Positions 48,476 to 57,491 of a stretch of 64,000 nucleotides of DNA are shown here, in pieces. Position 1 is the stretch's first letter. Each line of letters starts with the position of its first letter. Position numbers and translations under genes: made by a program. Source of the stretch: Streptomyces sp. 1331.2 (GTDB lineage Bacteria > Actinomycetota > Actinomycetes > Streptomycetales > Streptomycetaceae). The stretch spans positions 6,689,001 to 6,753,000 of the forward strand of contig NZ_OBMJ01000001.1 of NCBI RefSeq assembly GCF_900199205.1. Reading direction: 5' to 3'. The notes beneath the pieces were generated by a model. It was not told where the DNA came from. It searched no databases and saw nothing but the letters and a program-made list of their open reading frames with translations.

Positions 48476-50455
48476 GTGGCATTCCGTGAACGATTCCGCA
48501 GACTGATACCAGGCCTGGTGGTGGTGCTGGTCGCCGCCTCGCTGTTCTTCGCCGTACGGAGCTCGGTCGCGGTGGCCGGGGCGGAGGAGGCGGCGAAGCA
48601 GTACGGCTTCAAGGAGATGCCCATCGCGATGCCGCCGGGCTACGACCAGAAGCCGATGAGGACGGTCCGGGACGTCAACCCGGCCTACCAGAAGATCCGT
48701 TCGTGGATCTCCTCGGTCGGCGCCAGCATCGCGATCAACGACCTCACCGGGCACGGTGTGGCCGACAGCATGTGCATCGTCGACACCAGGACCGACAGCG
48801 TCATCGTGACGTACACGCCGACCGCCCGGCCGGCCGACCGGTTCACGCCCTTCGTCCTGGACGGCTCGCCGCTGCCGATGGACTCCACCATGGCGCCCAC
48901 CGGCTGCACGCCCGGCGACTTCAACGGCGACGGCCGGATGGACCTCCTGGTGACGTACTGGGGCCGCACGCCGATCCTGTTCATGGCCAGGTCGGACGCC
49001 GCCGAACCGTCCCCGAGCGCCTACGCGGCGCGCGAGCTGGTGCCCTCGGAGTCGCTGGACGGCAAGTACCACGGGCCGCGCTGGAACACCGACGCCGCCT
49101 ACGTCGGCGACCTCGACGGCAGCGGACACCCGTCGATCGTGATCGGCAACTACTTCCCCGACTCCGACGTGCTCGACCCGCACGGCCTGAACAACGTGGT
49201 GATGAACAACTCGCTGTCCAGCGCCAAGAACGCCGGCGGCGACCACGTGCTGCGCTGGCAGCAGGCCACCACGGGCCCGGCACCCACGGCCTCCTACGTG
49301 GAGGAGAAGGGCGCCATCCCGTGGGACGCGTCGACCGGGTGGACGCTGGCGATCTCCGGCGCCGACCTGACCGGTGACACCCTGCCCGACCTGTACATCG
49401 CCAACGACTTCGGCCACGGGCACCTGCTCTACAACCAGTCCACGCCCGGGAAGATCAGGTTCACCGAGGCCAAGGGCGAGCGCACCCCGACCACCCCCAA
49501 GTCCTTCGTGCTCGGCAACGGCTCGTTCAAGGGCATGGGCGTCGACTTCGGCGACCTCGGCCACGACGGCAAGTTCGACATGGTGGTCAGCAACATCACC
49601 GTCGCCTGGGGCCTGGAGGAGAGCAACTTCGTCTGGATCAACCGGGCCAAGGACGAGGCCGACATGCGCAGCAAGATGGAGCAGGGCGTCGCACCGTTCA
49701 CCCAGGAGGCCGAGGAGTACGGCATGGCCTGGACCGGGTGGGGCTGGGACGCCAAGATGGGCGACTTCCTCAACAACGGCGACCTGAACGTCCTGCAGGC
49801 CACCGGCTTCGTGAAGGGGAAGATCGACCGCTGGCCGTGGCTGCAGGAGATGGCCATGACCAACGACGACCTGCTGTCCAACCCCGCGATGTGGCCCAAC
49901 GTCCAGCCGGGTGACGACATCGCCGGCGACGAGGCGATCGCCTTCTACGCCAAGACCCCCGGCGGGAAGTACGCCAACATCAGCTCCCAGCTGGGCATCG
50001 CGGTGCCGACGCCGACCCGCGGCATCGCCACCGGCGACACCACGGGCACCGGCGCGCTGGACTTCGCGGTGGCCCGCCAGTGGGGCCCGCCGGCCTTCTA
50101 CTGCAACACCTCGAAGGACCTGGGCGACTACCTCAACCTGCGGCTCTACCGGCCGACCGGCGAGGACACGGCGGGCCAGGGCCTGGTGAACACCGGGGCG
50201 CCGGCCTACGACGCCAAGGTGAGCATCACCACCCCCGAGGGCACCCAGGTCTCCCAGCTCGACGGCGGCGGCGGCCACGGCGGCTACCGCAGCTTCGACG
50301 TGCGCTTCGGTCTCGGCTCCTACCACGGTCCGGTCAGCGTCCACCTGACCTGGCGCGACGCGAAGGGCGAACCGCACGAGACGACCAAGGAGTTCACCCC
50401 CGGCACCCACTCCCTCATGCTGACCAGCGACGTCCAGGAGGTCCCCAACCGATGA
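48476..50455 (+). CDS. CRTAC1/FG-GAP protein with UnbV-type C-terminus (enediyne cassette, E2-like)
   Basis: 659 aa, N-terminal membrane anchor or signal (LIPGLVVVLVAASLFFAV, residues about 10-27). Repeated calcium-type FG-GAP/VCBS strands follow (GDFNGDGRMDLLV, GDLDGSGHPSIVI, ADLTGDTLPDLYI, GDLGHDGKFDMVV, GDTTGTGALDFAV), then an ASPIC/UnbV-type C-terminal region (TPEGTQVSQLDGGGGHGGYRS). GTG at 48476 has AGGGGAA upstream. UnbV was named from the conserved enediyne cassette; its biochemical role is unknown. Its stop overlaps the UnbU-like start by 4 nt, the same coupling expected of a paired extracytoplasmic plus membrane complex. Confidence 0.88.
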   Translation: MAFRERFRRLIPGLVVVLVAASLFFAVRSSVAVAGAEEAAKQYGFKEMPIAMPPGYDQKPMRTVRDVNPAYQKIRSWISSVGASIAINDLTGHGVADSMCIVDTRTDSVIVTYTPTARPADRFTPFVLDGSPLPMDSTMAPTGCTPGDFNGDGRMDLLVTYWGRTPILFMARSDAAEPSPSAYAARELVPSESLDGKYHGPRWNTDAAYVGDLDGSGHPSIVIGNYFPDSDVLDPHGLNNVVMNNSLSSAKNAGGDHVLRWQQATTGPAPTASYVEEKGAIPWDASTGWTLAISGADLTGDTLPDLYIANDFGHGHLLYNQSTPGKIRFTEAKGERTPTTPKSFVLGNGSFKGMGVDFGDLGHDGKFDMVVSNITVAWGLEESNFVWINRAKDEADMRSKMEQGVAPFTQEAEEYGMAWTGWGWDAKMGDFLNNGDLNVLQATGFVKGKIDRWPWLQEMAMTNDDLLSNPAMWPNVQPGDDIAGDEAIAFYAKTPGGKYANISSQLGIAVPTPTRGIATGDTTGTGALDFAVARQWGPPAFYCNTSKDLGDYLNLRLYRPTGEDTAGQGLVNTGAPAYDAKVSITTPEGTQVSQLDGGGGHGGYRSFDVRFGLGSYHGPVSVHLTWRDAKGEPHETTKEFTPGTHSLMLTSDVQEVPNR

Positions 50456-51501
50456 GCGTGACCGCGCAATCCAGGCCCGGCGCCGCCCCCGCGGCGCCCG
50501 CGCCGGCCGCCCCCGCGAAGCCGAAGGACCCGCGCTACCTCGCCCTGCGGAACTTCGCGATCTCCATCAGCGTGTTCAACACCTTCGGGTACACCCTGCT
50601 CGGCTTCGAGCAGCCCTGGCTCTGGGCGTTCATCGCGGTGTTCACCGCCTACGCCTGTGAGATCTGCTTCGAGCTGATCAGCGCCTGGGCGCAGCGGCGC
50701 GGGCCGCGCTTCCTCGGCAACGGCATGCGCGGGCTCTACGAGTTCCTGCTGCCGGCGCACATCACGGCGCTCGCGGTCAACATGCTGACCTACGGGAACA
50801 ACCAGCTGCTGCCGGTGATCTTCGGCGTGGTCATCGGCGTCGGCGGCAAGCACGCCCTGCAGGCGCCGGTCGCCGGCCGGATGCGGCACTTCATGAACCC
50901 GTCCAACTTCGGGATCACGATGTCGCTGGTGTGCTTCGGCTCCTGGTTCAGCATCGCGCCGCCGTACCAGTTCACGGAGAACGCGAACACCTTCTTCCGG
51001 ATCATGATCCCGCTGATCATCGCCACCGCGGGGACGGTGATCAACGCCCTGCTCACCAAGCGGACCCCGCTGATCGTCGGCTGGCTCGGCGCCTTCGCCA
51101 TCCAGGCCTTCGTCCGGCACTGGATCTGGGACGTCGCGCTGTTCTCCGCCCTCGGCGCGATGACCGGTGTCGCCTTCGTGCTGTTCACCAACTACATGAT
51201 CAGCGACCCGGGCACGACCCCGATGAAGGCCTGGCCCCAGTTCATGTTCGGCTCGGCGGTCGCCACGGTCTACGCGGTGCTGATGGTGTTCAACGTGGTC
51301 TACACCCTGTTCTTCGCCACCACCATCGTCTGCGGCCTGCGCGGGCTGGGCTGGTGGGTCGCGCACTGGATCAAGCGGTCCCGGGAGGCGGGCGGCGCGT
51401 ACACCCCGGGTGGGACGGGCGCGCAGCAGCAGGCCGGTGGCGCGGGCGCCGCCCCGCTCGGCACCCCGCGGCCGGCCGGGGCCCCGACACCCGGCGCGTG
51501 A
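50452..51501 (+). CDS. UnbU-like membrane protein (NQR2/RnfD-type, enediyne cassette, E3-like)
   Basis: 349 aa. A Pro/Ala-rich cytosolic head (residues 1-30) is followed by about eight to nine helices with the RHFMNPSNFGITMSL block typical of the RnfD/NQR2-related UnbU proteins. The tail is low-complexity Gly/Ala/Pro. UnbU homologues occur with UnbV in enediyne clusters and are proposed membrane redox or transport components, without experimental function. Translationally coupled (ATGA) to the UnbV-like gene. Ends at a 21-bp bidirectional terminator. Confidence 0.88.
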   Translation: MSVTAQSRPGAAPAAPAPAAPAKPKDPRYLALRNFAISISVFNTFGYTLLGFEQPWLWAFIAVFTAYACEICFELISAWAQRRGPRFLGNGMRGLYEFLLPAHITALAVNMLTYGNNQLLPVIFGVVIGVGGKHALQAPVAGRMRHFMNPSNFGITMSLVCFGSWFSIAPPYQFTENANTFFRIMIPLIIATAGTVINALLTKRTPLIVGWLGAFAIQAFVRHWIWDVALFSALGAMTGVAFVLFTNYMISDPGTTPMKAWPQFMFGSAVATVYAVLMVFNVVYTLFFATTIVCGLRGLGWWVAHWIKRSREAGGAYTPGGTGAQQQAGGAGAAPLGTPRPAGAPTPGA

Positions 51502-51533
51502 CGCCGGGCGCCTGACATCCGGCGCCTGACATC
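51500..51533. repeat. 14-bp x2 repeat at UnbU-like gene end
   Basis: GACGCCGGGCGCCT (51500-51513) and GACATCCGGCGCCT (51514-51527), followed by a partial GACATC. It overlaps the stop codon. Confidence 0.6.
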
Positions 51534-51535
51534 GC

Positions 51536-51582
51536 AACGGCTCCGTGGCGCTGCCCCGTTCGGGCAGCGCCACGGAGCCGTT
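51536..51582. terminator. Strong bidirectional terminator
   Basis: A perfect 21-bp stem (51536-51556 with 51562-51582, core CTCCGTGGCGCTGCCC) with a 5-nt loop and flanking AA/TT, between the convergent UnbU-like and TIGR03083-like genes. Confidence 0.95.
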
Positions 51583-51593
51583 TCCCGTGCCGG

Positions 51594-52355
51594 CTACCCC
51601 TCGACGGTGGCCTCGACCGGCACCGTCGGCGGGTGGAACGGCCCCCAGGTGAAGGCGGGCAGCCACGGCTCCGGGGCGGCGCTCCAGGCCAGTTCGGCGA
51701 TCTGGGCGAGCGAGCGCCGGCCGGTGAGCGAGCGGAGCAGGTCGTGGCGGTGACCGCGCAGGACGGCGGCCGGCTCGCCGTCGCCGGCCGTCCAGGCGGC
51801 GCCCGGCGCCTCGATGCGCAGAGCGGGAAGTCCGTGCGTGCGCACCGCGTTGGCGAAGCCCCGGACGACCAGGTCAAGCGAGGAGGGGTAGGACGCGTGG
51901 TCCCTGACCACCGGCACCCCGAGCGCGCCGCGCAGGTCGAGCTCATGGGTGAACGCGTCCATCATCAGCATCGTGTGCCGCAACTGCGGTGCCGTGGTGA
52001 CCACGTGCTCCACCCGGACGTCCAGCTGCGACCACTCGGCGAGCAGGCCGCCGAGGCCGCCACCGAGGCCGTCACCGACGCCGTCGGCGGAGTCGGCGGC
52101 GGGCTCGGCGTGCGGGACCTCCCACAGGTTGCCGGGCGCGTCGGCGGCCACCGTCCGGCAGACCTCCACCAGGTGGCCGACCACGTCCCGGACCGTCCAC
52201 CCCGGACAGGCCGGAACGGGCACGCCGGCCACGTCGGGCCGGTCCTCCAGCAAGCCGGTGATGTTCTCCCGGGAGCCGCGGTAGGCGAGATGGTCGGGCG
52301 CCCGCTCCCAGAGCGACCCGGGCGCTGCCTCGACGTGCGGCCGATGCGTAGTCAT
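51594..52355 (-). CDS. Maleylpyruvate isomerase/TIGR03083-like protein
   Basis: 253 aa. N-terminal MDMPI/DinB-like helical bundle with the motif VPACPGWTVRDVVGHLVEVCR (metal His, CPGWTVRDV signature) and a C-terminal MDMPI_C-like part with DAFTHELDLRGALG. Proteins of this family are mycothiol-linked; some act as isomerases and most are uncharacterised. GGAGAGCTC precedes the ATG at 52355. It is divergent from the DUF1702 operon across a 304-bp gap and sits inside the core cassette, so a detoxification or isomerisation role in this cluster is plausible but unproven. Confidence 0.85.
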   Translation of the reverse strand: MTTHRPHVEAAPGSLWERAPDHLAYRGSRENITGLLEDRPDVAGVPVPACPGWTVRDVVGHLVEVCRTVAADAPGNLWEVPHAEPAADSADGVGDGLGGGLGGLLAEWSQLDVRVEHVVTTAPQLRHTMLMMDAFTHELDLRGALGVPVVRDHASYPSSLDLVVRGFANAVRTHGLPALRIEAPGAAWTAGDGEPAAVLRGHRHDLLRSLTGRRSLAQIAELAWSAAPEPWLPAFTWGPFHPPTVPVEATVEG

Positions 52356-52659
52356 CTGAGCTCTCCTTCGGTTGGACGGGTCGGACGGCCCTGCCGGGAG
52401 ACGGACCGACGCCGCCGGGCCCCGGGCCGTACGGGCCGGTCCCATTCTGGTGCCGGGCCTGCGGGCGGCGGTCCGCGAGACCGCGGGCGCAGCACGTCCG
52501 AAGATGCCCGACGGGCGGAGGTTTTTGAAGACGGCCCAGGCCCGGCCCGGTCACGCCCGGGGACAGGTCCCAGGACGGCAACCGCGGAGATGCGGGCCGT
52601 GACGGCGCCTCACGACCATGGAGGGACCGTCATCCGGGACTTGAGGCAGGGGAGTGATC
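52356..52659. other. Divergent intergenic region (304 bp)
   Basis: Contains the start signals of the flanking genes and a TTTTTGAAG tract near 52522. I see no gene, clear promoter pair or strong repeat. Confidence 0.5.
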
Positions 52660-53772
52660 GTGCCGACGACCTTCGGATCGCTGCGCAGGCTGGTACTGAC
52701 ACCGTCACTGGCATCGGTGACCTTCGCCGGGCGCGGATTCCCGGCGGAGCCGACGGAGACCACCGAGCGGCTGGAGGCGGTGCCCCGGGCGGTGGTCTGC
52801 GGCTTCGAGTGGGGCATCGACGCGCGGAGCCAGTGGGAGGTCGAGCGCCGGCTGGCCCTGGTCGACCCCGAACAGCGCGGATTCGCCTACGAGGGCGCCA
52901 CGATGGCCTTCACCGTCCTGGACGCGATGGGCCGGGGCCGGCGCACCCGGGACCTGCTGACCGGGTCCGGGCAACCGCACATCTTCCTGGCGTACATCGG
53001 CATCGGCTTCGCCATGGCGCGGCTGCCGCGCCCGCTGTGGACCAAAGTGCTGCCGGACCTGACCGGCACGCCGTACCACCCGACGATGAGCTGGCTGGCG
53101 GTCGACGGGTACGGCTTCGACCTCGCCTACTTCCACACCCGCCGCTGGGTGGACGAGCAGCGCCGGCCGAAGCCGTACCCGTGGCAGGGCGCCCCCGAGT
53201 ACTTCCGGCGGGCGGTCGACCAGGGCATCGGCCGGGCGCTGTGGTTCATCCACGGCGGCGCGCCGCGGCAGGTCGCCGCCGCGGTGCGCCGGTTCGCCGC
53301 GGACCGGCAGGCCGACCTGTGGGGCGGCGTGGGGCTGGCCTCGACCTTCGCGGGCGGCAGCCCGGCCGAGGGCCTGGGCGTGCTCTGCGAGGAGGCCGGC
53401 CCGTACCGGGCGGAGCTCGCCCAGGGGTCGGTGTTCGCCTCCAAGGCGCGCGCCTACGCCGGTTTCGTGCCCGGGCACACCGAGGCGGCCTCGACGGCGC
53501 TGACCGGCCTGTCGGTCGAGGCGGCCGCGAAGCTGGCGGACGAGTGCGCGCCGGAAGCCGCCGGCCCGGCCGGCGCCGGCTCCGGTGGGCTGCCGCCGTA
53601 CGAACTGTGGCGGGCGAACGTGCGGGCGCACTTCCGCGACACCGGGGACCTGCTCCGGCCCGCACCGCGCCCGGTGGCCCAAGGGGCCCAGGCGGCCCCG
53701 GTGGCGAAACCGGTCCAGAACGCCGCACCGCGCCCGGCGCCACCGGTGAAGCGGCCGCGGCCGGAGAAGTGA
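52660..53772 (+). CDS. DUF1702 family protein (enediyne cassette, first copy)
   Basis: 370 aa. Conserved DUF1702 landmarks: FGSLRRLVLTPSL at the start, RGFAYEGATMAFTVLD, LAYIGIGFAMARLPR, WLAVDGYGFDLAYFHTRRWV, RAVDQGIGRALWFIHGG and LWGGVGLASTFAGG. GTG at 52660 is chosen (AGGGGAG with a 5-nt spacer); GTG at 52654 is the alternative. The Pro/Ala-rich last 40 residues look disordered. Members pair in enediyne and PKSE-like clusters; no activity is known. It is followed after 106 nt by a second, shorter copy, and both probably act together. Confidence 0.88.
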   Translation: MPTTFGSLRRLVLTPSLASVTFAGRGFPAEPTETTERLEAVPRAVVCGFEWGIDARSQWEVERRLALVDPEQRGFAYEGATMAFTVLDAMGRGRRTRDLLTGSGQPHIFLAYIGIGFAMARLPRPLWTKVLPDLTGTPYHPTMSWLAVDGYGFDLAYFHTRRWVDEQRRPKPYPWQGAPEYFRRAVDQGIGRALWFIHGGAPRQVAAAVRRFAADRQADLWGGVGLASTFAGGSPAEGLGVLCEEAGPYRAELAQGSVFASKARAYAGFVPGHTEAASTALTGLSVEAAAKLADECAPEAAGPAGAGSGGLPPYELWRANVRAHFRDTGDLLRPAPRPVAQGAQAAPVAKPVQNAAPRPAPPVKRPRPEK

Positions 53773-53878
53773 CCGCGGCCGAGAAATGACCGCGACCGGA
53801 GGAGTTCCGGGCCGGACCGGTCCGAAGACCTCCGCGGGACGGATCGGCCGTCCCGCGCAAACCCGAGAGGAGAATCGC

Positions 53879-54859
53879 GTGGCCAGCGGATGGCGGTCGC
53901 TCCGACGTCGTGTGCTCACCCCGAGCACGACCGAAACGCTCCTGGAAACCCGTGGTTTCCACCGGAAGAACCCCGAAGCCCAGCACCTCCTGGAGACGGT
54001 CGGCGCACGGTTCCTGGAGGGCTACGCCCACGCCGTGGAGGCCCGGTACCCGGCGGACGCGGAGATCCCGCTGGACCGGATCCCGGTCCAGTTCCGCGGC
54101 TTCGCCTACGAGGGCGCCGGCATGGGCTTCGCCATGCTGGACGGGCTGAGGCTGAACCGCCGCGGCGGCTCGGTGGCCCGCTTCCTCAACGGCGGGGGCG
54201 CCGAGCACAACTACATGGTGTACGTCGGCGTCGGCTGGGCGATGGCCCGGCTGCCGCGGTTCTGCTGGCCCGACATCGACGCGATGGACCCGCTGCTGCG
54301 CTGGCTGGTGCTCGACGGGTACGGCTTCCACCAGGCGTACTTCCGCACCGCCAAGTACGTCCACGAGCAGTACCGGGACCAGGCCTTCCCCTGGCCGGCC
54401 CATGACACCCCGTCGTACACCGGCCGCGCGATCGACCAGGGCATCGGCCGGGCGCTGTGGTTCGTCGGCGGCACCGACGTCGACCTGATCGCCACCATGA
54501 TCGAGAAGTTCCCGGAGTCCCGGCGGTCCGACCTCTACGGCGGGGCCGGCCTGGCGGCCACCTACGCCGGCGGTGTGGACGAGTCGGAGCTGTGCGCCTT
54601 CCGGGACCGGGCCGGCGCGCACCGCTCGATGGTCGCGCAGGGCAGCGCGTTCGCGGCCGAGGCCAGGATCCGCTCCGGACTGCTGATCCCGCACACCGAG
54701 CTGGCCACCCGGGTCTTCTGCGGCATGCCGCCCGCCGAGGCGGCCGCCGTCACCCACGAGGTGCGGCCGACCGGGTTCGCGCCGGCCGGCGCGCTGCCCG
54801 CCTACGAGGTGTGGCGCCAGGCCATCGCCGAGCGCTTCACCGCCGTCGGGGGGTGCTAG
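53879..54859 (+). CDS. DUF1702 family protein (enediyne cassette, second copy)
   Basis: 326 aa and colinear with the previous gene: WRSLRRRVLTPS, RGFAYEGAGMGFAMLDG, YVGVGWAMARLPR, WLVLDGYGFHQAYFRT, RAIDQGIGRALWFVGG, LYGGAGLAATYAGG. The repeated GQGIGRALWF and FAYEGA motifs define the family. GTG at 53879 has GAGAGGAGAA upstream. It ends 2 nt before the P450 start, so the two are tightly coupled. It appears to be an ancient duplicate of the preceding gene, possibly forming a heteromer with it. No cofactor motif is visible. Confidence 0.9.
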   Translation: MASGWRSLRRRVLTPSTTETLLETRGFHRKNPEAQHLLETVGARFLEGYAHAVEARYPADAEIPLDRIPVQFRGFAYEGAGMGFAMLDGLRLNRRGGSVARFLNGGGAEHNYMVYVGVGWAMARLPRFCWPDIDAMDPLLRWLVLDGYGFHQAYFRTAKYVHEQYRDQAFPWPAHDTPSYTGRAIDQGIGRALWFVGGTDVDLIATMIEKFPESRRSDLYGGAGLAATYAGGVDESELCAFRDRAGAHRSMVAQGSAFAAEARIRSGLLIPHTELATRVFCGMPPAEAAAVTHEVRPTGFAPAGALPAYEVWRQAIAERFTAVGGC

Positions 54860-54861
54860 CC

Positions 54862-56217
54862 GTGGCCGCGAACCGCCGGGTGCCGCCGGGCCCGCCGCGC
54901 CGGGCCGCCCCGGTGCTGCTGCGCCGGCTGGTGGGGGACCGCCTGGAACTGATGCGCTCCGCCGCGGCGGAGTACGGCGACGCGGTCCGGATCTCCATGG
55001 GCCCCAAGACGCTCTACTTCTTCAACCACCCCGACCATGCCAAGCACGTGCTGGCGGACAACGCCGCCAACTACCACAAGGGCATCGGCCTGGCCCAGGC
55101 CCGACGGGCGCTCGGCAACGGCCTGTTGACCAGCGAGGGCGAGCTCTGGCGCAAGCAGCGCCGGGAGATCCAGCCGGTCTTCCAGCACAAGCGGATCTCC
55201 CAGCAGGCGGGCGTCGTCGCCGAGGAGGCGGCCAAGCTGGTCGGGCGGCTGCGGGCGCACGAGGGCGGCGGACCGGTCGACGTGGTCGGCGAGATGACGG
55301 CGCTCACCCTCGGCGTGCTCGGCCGCACGCTGCTCGACGTCGACCTCAGCGCCTTCGAGGCCGTCGGGCACGACTTCGAGGCCGTCCAGGACCAGGCGAT
55401 GTTCGACATGGTCACCATGGGCATGGTGCCCGGCTGGGTGCCGCTCGCCAAGCAGCTCCGGTTCCGGCAGGCCCGGCAGTCCCTGCAGGGCGTGGTCGAC
55501 CGGCTGGTGGCGGAGCGGATCTCCCGCGACGGCGAGCGGATCGAGGGCGACGACGCGCTGTCCCGGCTGATCGTCGCCACCCGGCAGGAGCCCGACCAGC
55601 GGGTCGGCCGGCAGCGGATGCGCGACGAACTGGTCACGCTGCTGCTGGCCGGCCACGAGACCACGGCGAGCACCCTCGGCTGGACCTTCTACCTGGCCGA
55701 CCGTCACCCCGAGGTGGCGGAGCGGCTGCACGCCGAGGCGGTCGAGGTGCTGGGCGACCGGATGCCCGAGTTCGAGGACCTGCACCGGCTGCGCTACACG
55801 GCGCGGGTGGTGGAAGAGGTCATCCGGCTCTACCCGCCGGTGTGGATCCTGCCGCGGCAGGCCCAGGCCGAGGACGAGGTGGGCGGGTACCACGTGCCGG
55901 CCGGCGCCGACGTCCTGATCTGCCCGTACACCCTGCACCGGCACCCCCGGTTCTGGGACGCACCCGAGCAGTTCGACCCGGAGCGCTTCGATCCGGACCG
56001 GGCCACGGACCGGCCGCGCTACGCCTACATCCCGTTCGGGGCGGGGCCGCGCTTCTGCGTCGGCAACCACCTCGGGCTGCTGGAGGCCACGTTCACCATC
56101 GCCATGGTCGCCCGGGACCTCCGGCTGGCCAAGGTGCCCGGGTACCGGGTGGTGGCCGAGCCGATGTTGTCGCTGCGGGTGCGCGGTGGCCTGCCGATGA
56201 CCGTGCACTCCCGCTGA
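54862..56217 (+). CDS. Cytochrome P450 (enediyne cassette, E7-like)
   Basis: 451 aa, resembling the long-substrate P450s (CYP102/CYP4-like style) rather than CYP105. WRKQRREIQPVFQHKRI is the C-helix, AGHETTAST the intact I-helix motif, EEVIRLYPPVW the ExxR region and FGAGPRFCVGNHLGLLE the heme loop. GTG at 54862 is only 2 nt after the DUF1702 stop, so it depends on coupling. A P450 of this length is one of the conserved tailoring genes of nine-membered enediyne clusters (called E7). It is a good candidate for early oxidation of the polyene or core. It is closed by a terminator at 56247-56280. Confidence 0.92.
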   Translation: MAANRRVPPGPPRRAAPVLLRRLVGDRLELMRSAAAEYGDAVRISMGPKTLYFFNHPDHAKHVLADNAANYHKGIGLAQARRALGNGLLTSEGELWRKQRREIQPVFQHKRISQQAGVVAEEAAKLVGRLRAHEGGGPVDVVGEMTALTLGVLGRTLLDVDLSAFEAVGHDFEAVQDQAMFDMVTMGMVPGWVPLAKQLRFRQARQSLQGVVDRLVAERISRDGERIEGDDALSRLIVATRQEPDQRVGRQRMRDELVTLLLAGHETTASTLGWTFYLADRHPEVAERLHAEAVEVLGDRMPEFEDLHRLRYTARVVEEVIRLYPPVWILPRQAQAEDEVGGYHVPAGADVLICPYTLHRHPRFWDAPEQFDPERFDPDRATDRPRYAYIPFGAGPRFCVGNHLGLLEATFTIAMVARDLRLAKVPGYRVVAEPMLSLRVRGGLPMTVHSR

Positions 56218-56246
56218 CGGCCGGTCCGAAGGACCCTCCCCACGAG

Positions 56247-56280
56247 CAGAGCCCCCGCGGTGGACGTCGCGGGGGCTCTG
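56247..56280. terminator. Bidirectional terminator between P450 and AraC genes
   Basis: CAGAGCCCCCGCG (56247-56259) and CGCGGGGGCTCTG (56268-56280), a perfect 13-bp stem with an 8-nt loop. Confidence 0.88.
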
Positions 56281-56293
56281 GGCCGTCGCCGGG

Positions 56294-57070
56294 TCACGCG
56301 CTGTCGGTGACCGCGGTCCGCTCGCTGAGCGCGATCGTCCGCGCGTCGAGCAGGGCCAGCAGGACGGGCGGGTCGAGGACGCGGGCGGGGCGCAGCCGCA
56401 GTTCGATCGGCAGCAGCGGCACGGTCGGCCGTACCTCGATCGGTCCGACCGATCCGACCGAGACCGCGTGGTCACCCGTCAGCACCTCGTCGAAGGCGGC
56501 CGGGACGGAGTGGGCCAGCAGGTACCAGGTGCCGGCCGGCACCTGGTCGAGTAAGAAGACCCCGGGGCGGGGGAGGACGGTACAGGCGGCGGGTTTGCCC
56601 TCCGGCACCCGGGTCGGGAACAGGCCGACGAAGACCCGGCCGAGGGCTCCGCCGGCCGGGGGCCGGATCTCGCCCCGGAAGGTGGAGAGTTCGGTGCTGC
56701 GGACCAGGCCGCGGAGGTCGACTTCGATCCGGGTGGTGTAACCCCCGAGCTGACGGAAGACGGTGGGAGGGATGCCGACGCTGCTGGCGAAGCGCGAGCT
56801 GAAAGTCCCGACGCTGTTGTATCCGACCCGGTGGCTGATCTCGGTCACCGTGAACGAGGTTTCGACCAGGAGGCGTTTGGCGGTTTCCAGGCGGATGGCG
56901 GAGAGAAACCGCCGCGGGGACACCCCGGTCATCCGCTGGAATTCCCGGGAGAAGTGGAATTTGCTGTACATGGCGGCCTGCGCCATATCGTCGATCGTCA
57001 ACAGTTCGCCGATGTTGTCGTGCATGGTCTCGATGGCCCGGGTCACGGCTTGCTCGATGGCAGTTGTCAT
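56294..57070 (-). CDS. AraC-family transcriptional regulator (N-terminal HTH)
   Basis: 258 aa. The AraC DNA-binding domain is at the N-terminus (residues about 8-105): LLTIDDMAQAAMYSKFHFSREFQRMTGVSPRRFLSAIRLETAKRLL, then SFTVTEISHRVGYNSVGTFSSRFASSVGIPP. The C-terminal 150 residues are a beta-rich sensor part. N-terminal HTH placement is typical of actinobacterial cluster regulators of this type. Divergent from the DUF5987-GMC-CMD operon, which it probably controls; a 10-bp direct repeat at 57128-57147 in between is a candidate binding site. Confidence 0.9.
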   Translation of the reverse strand: MTTAIEQAVTRAIETMHDNIGELLTIDDMAQAAMYSKFHFSREFQRMTGVSPRRFLSAIRLETAKRLLVETSFTVTEISHRVGYNSVGTFSSRFASSVGIPPTVFRQLGGYTTRIEVDLRGLVRSTELSTFRGEIRPPAGGALGRVFVGLFPTRVPEGKPAACTVLPRPGVFLLDQVPAGTWYLLAHSVPAAFDEVLTGDHAVSVGSVGPIEVRPTVPLLPIELRLRPARVLDPPVLLALLDARTIALSERTAVTDSA

Positions 57071-57491
57071 GACTGACTCCAGCTTCTCTGTTGCACCTGC
57101 GGATGAACAGAAATTCCACCTTGCGATGATCGGAAACGATCGGAAACGAAGGTCGCGGCCGTACGTCCAGGCCGGTGGTCAGAAGTGCCAGGGCGAGCGA
57201 AGGGAGGTACCCACCCTTCGGAAAGGCGAAGCTGAAATGTGTCGCCGCCATAGCAAGTGACGACCGTAGCAGCAGGAGCATGTCACCCGCAATGGTCTGG
57301 TGGCACGTGCCGTTGGCATGCCCGGTGAAGAGATACCCGGGGATTCGCGTTTGAACGGCCCTCGAAGGCGCTCAGCAACACAGGAGATGCAGAGGAGGGC
57401 GCATTACGCGGACGATGCCAAAGTCGTGCATGCGAATCGTGGTCGGCCGATCTGCCGGACCCGATTTTCGACGAGTAGCTAGGAGACGCCG
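57071..57491. other. Divergent regulatory region (421 bp)
   Basis: Between the AraC regulator and the DUF5987 gene. It holds the GATCGGAAAC direct repeat (57128-57147). G+C falls compared with the genes. Short open frames here have no convincing start or codon bias; none is called. Confidence 0.6.
57128..57147 (-). promoter_or_regulatory. Tandem GATCGGAAAC direct repeat, candidate AraC site
   Basis: Two perfect 10-bp copies back to back (one helical turn), 58 nt upstream of the AraC start. Direct repeats with one-turn spacing are typical AraC-family operators. Confidence 0.5.

Noticed and set aside
52654..52659. Earlier GTG start for the first DUF1702 gene
   Set aside because: The ribosome binding site AGGGGAG overlaps it; GTG at 52660 has correct spacing.
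57300..57482. Small 60-codon open frame before the DUF5987 gene
   Set aside because: No ribosome binding site, no recognisable domain, and poor third-position GC bias.
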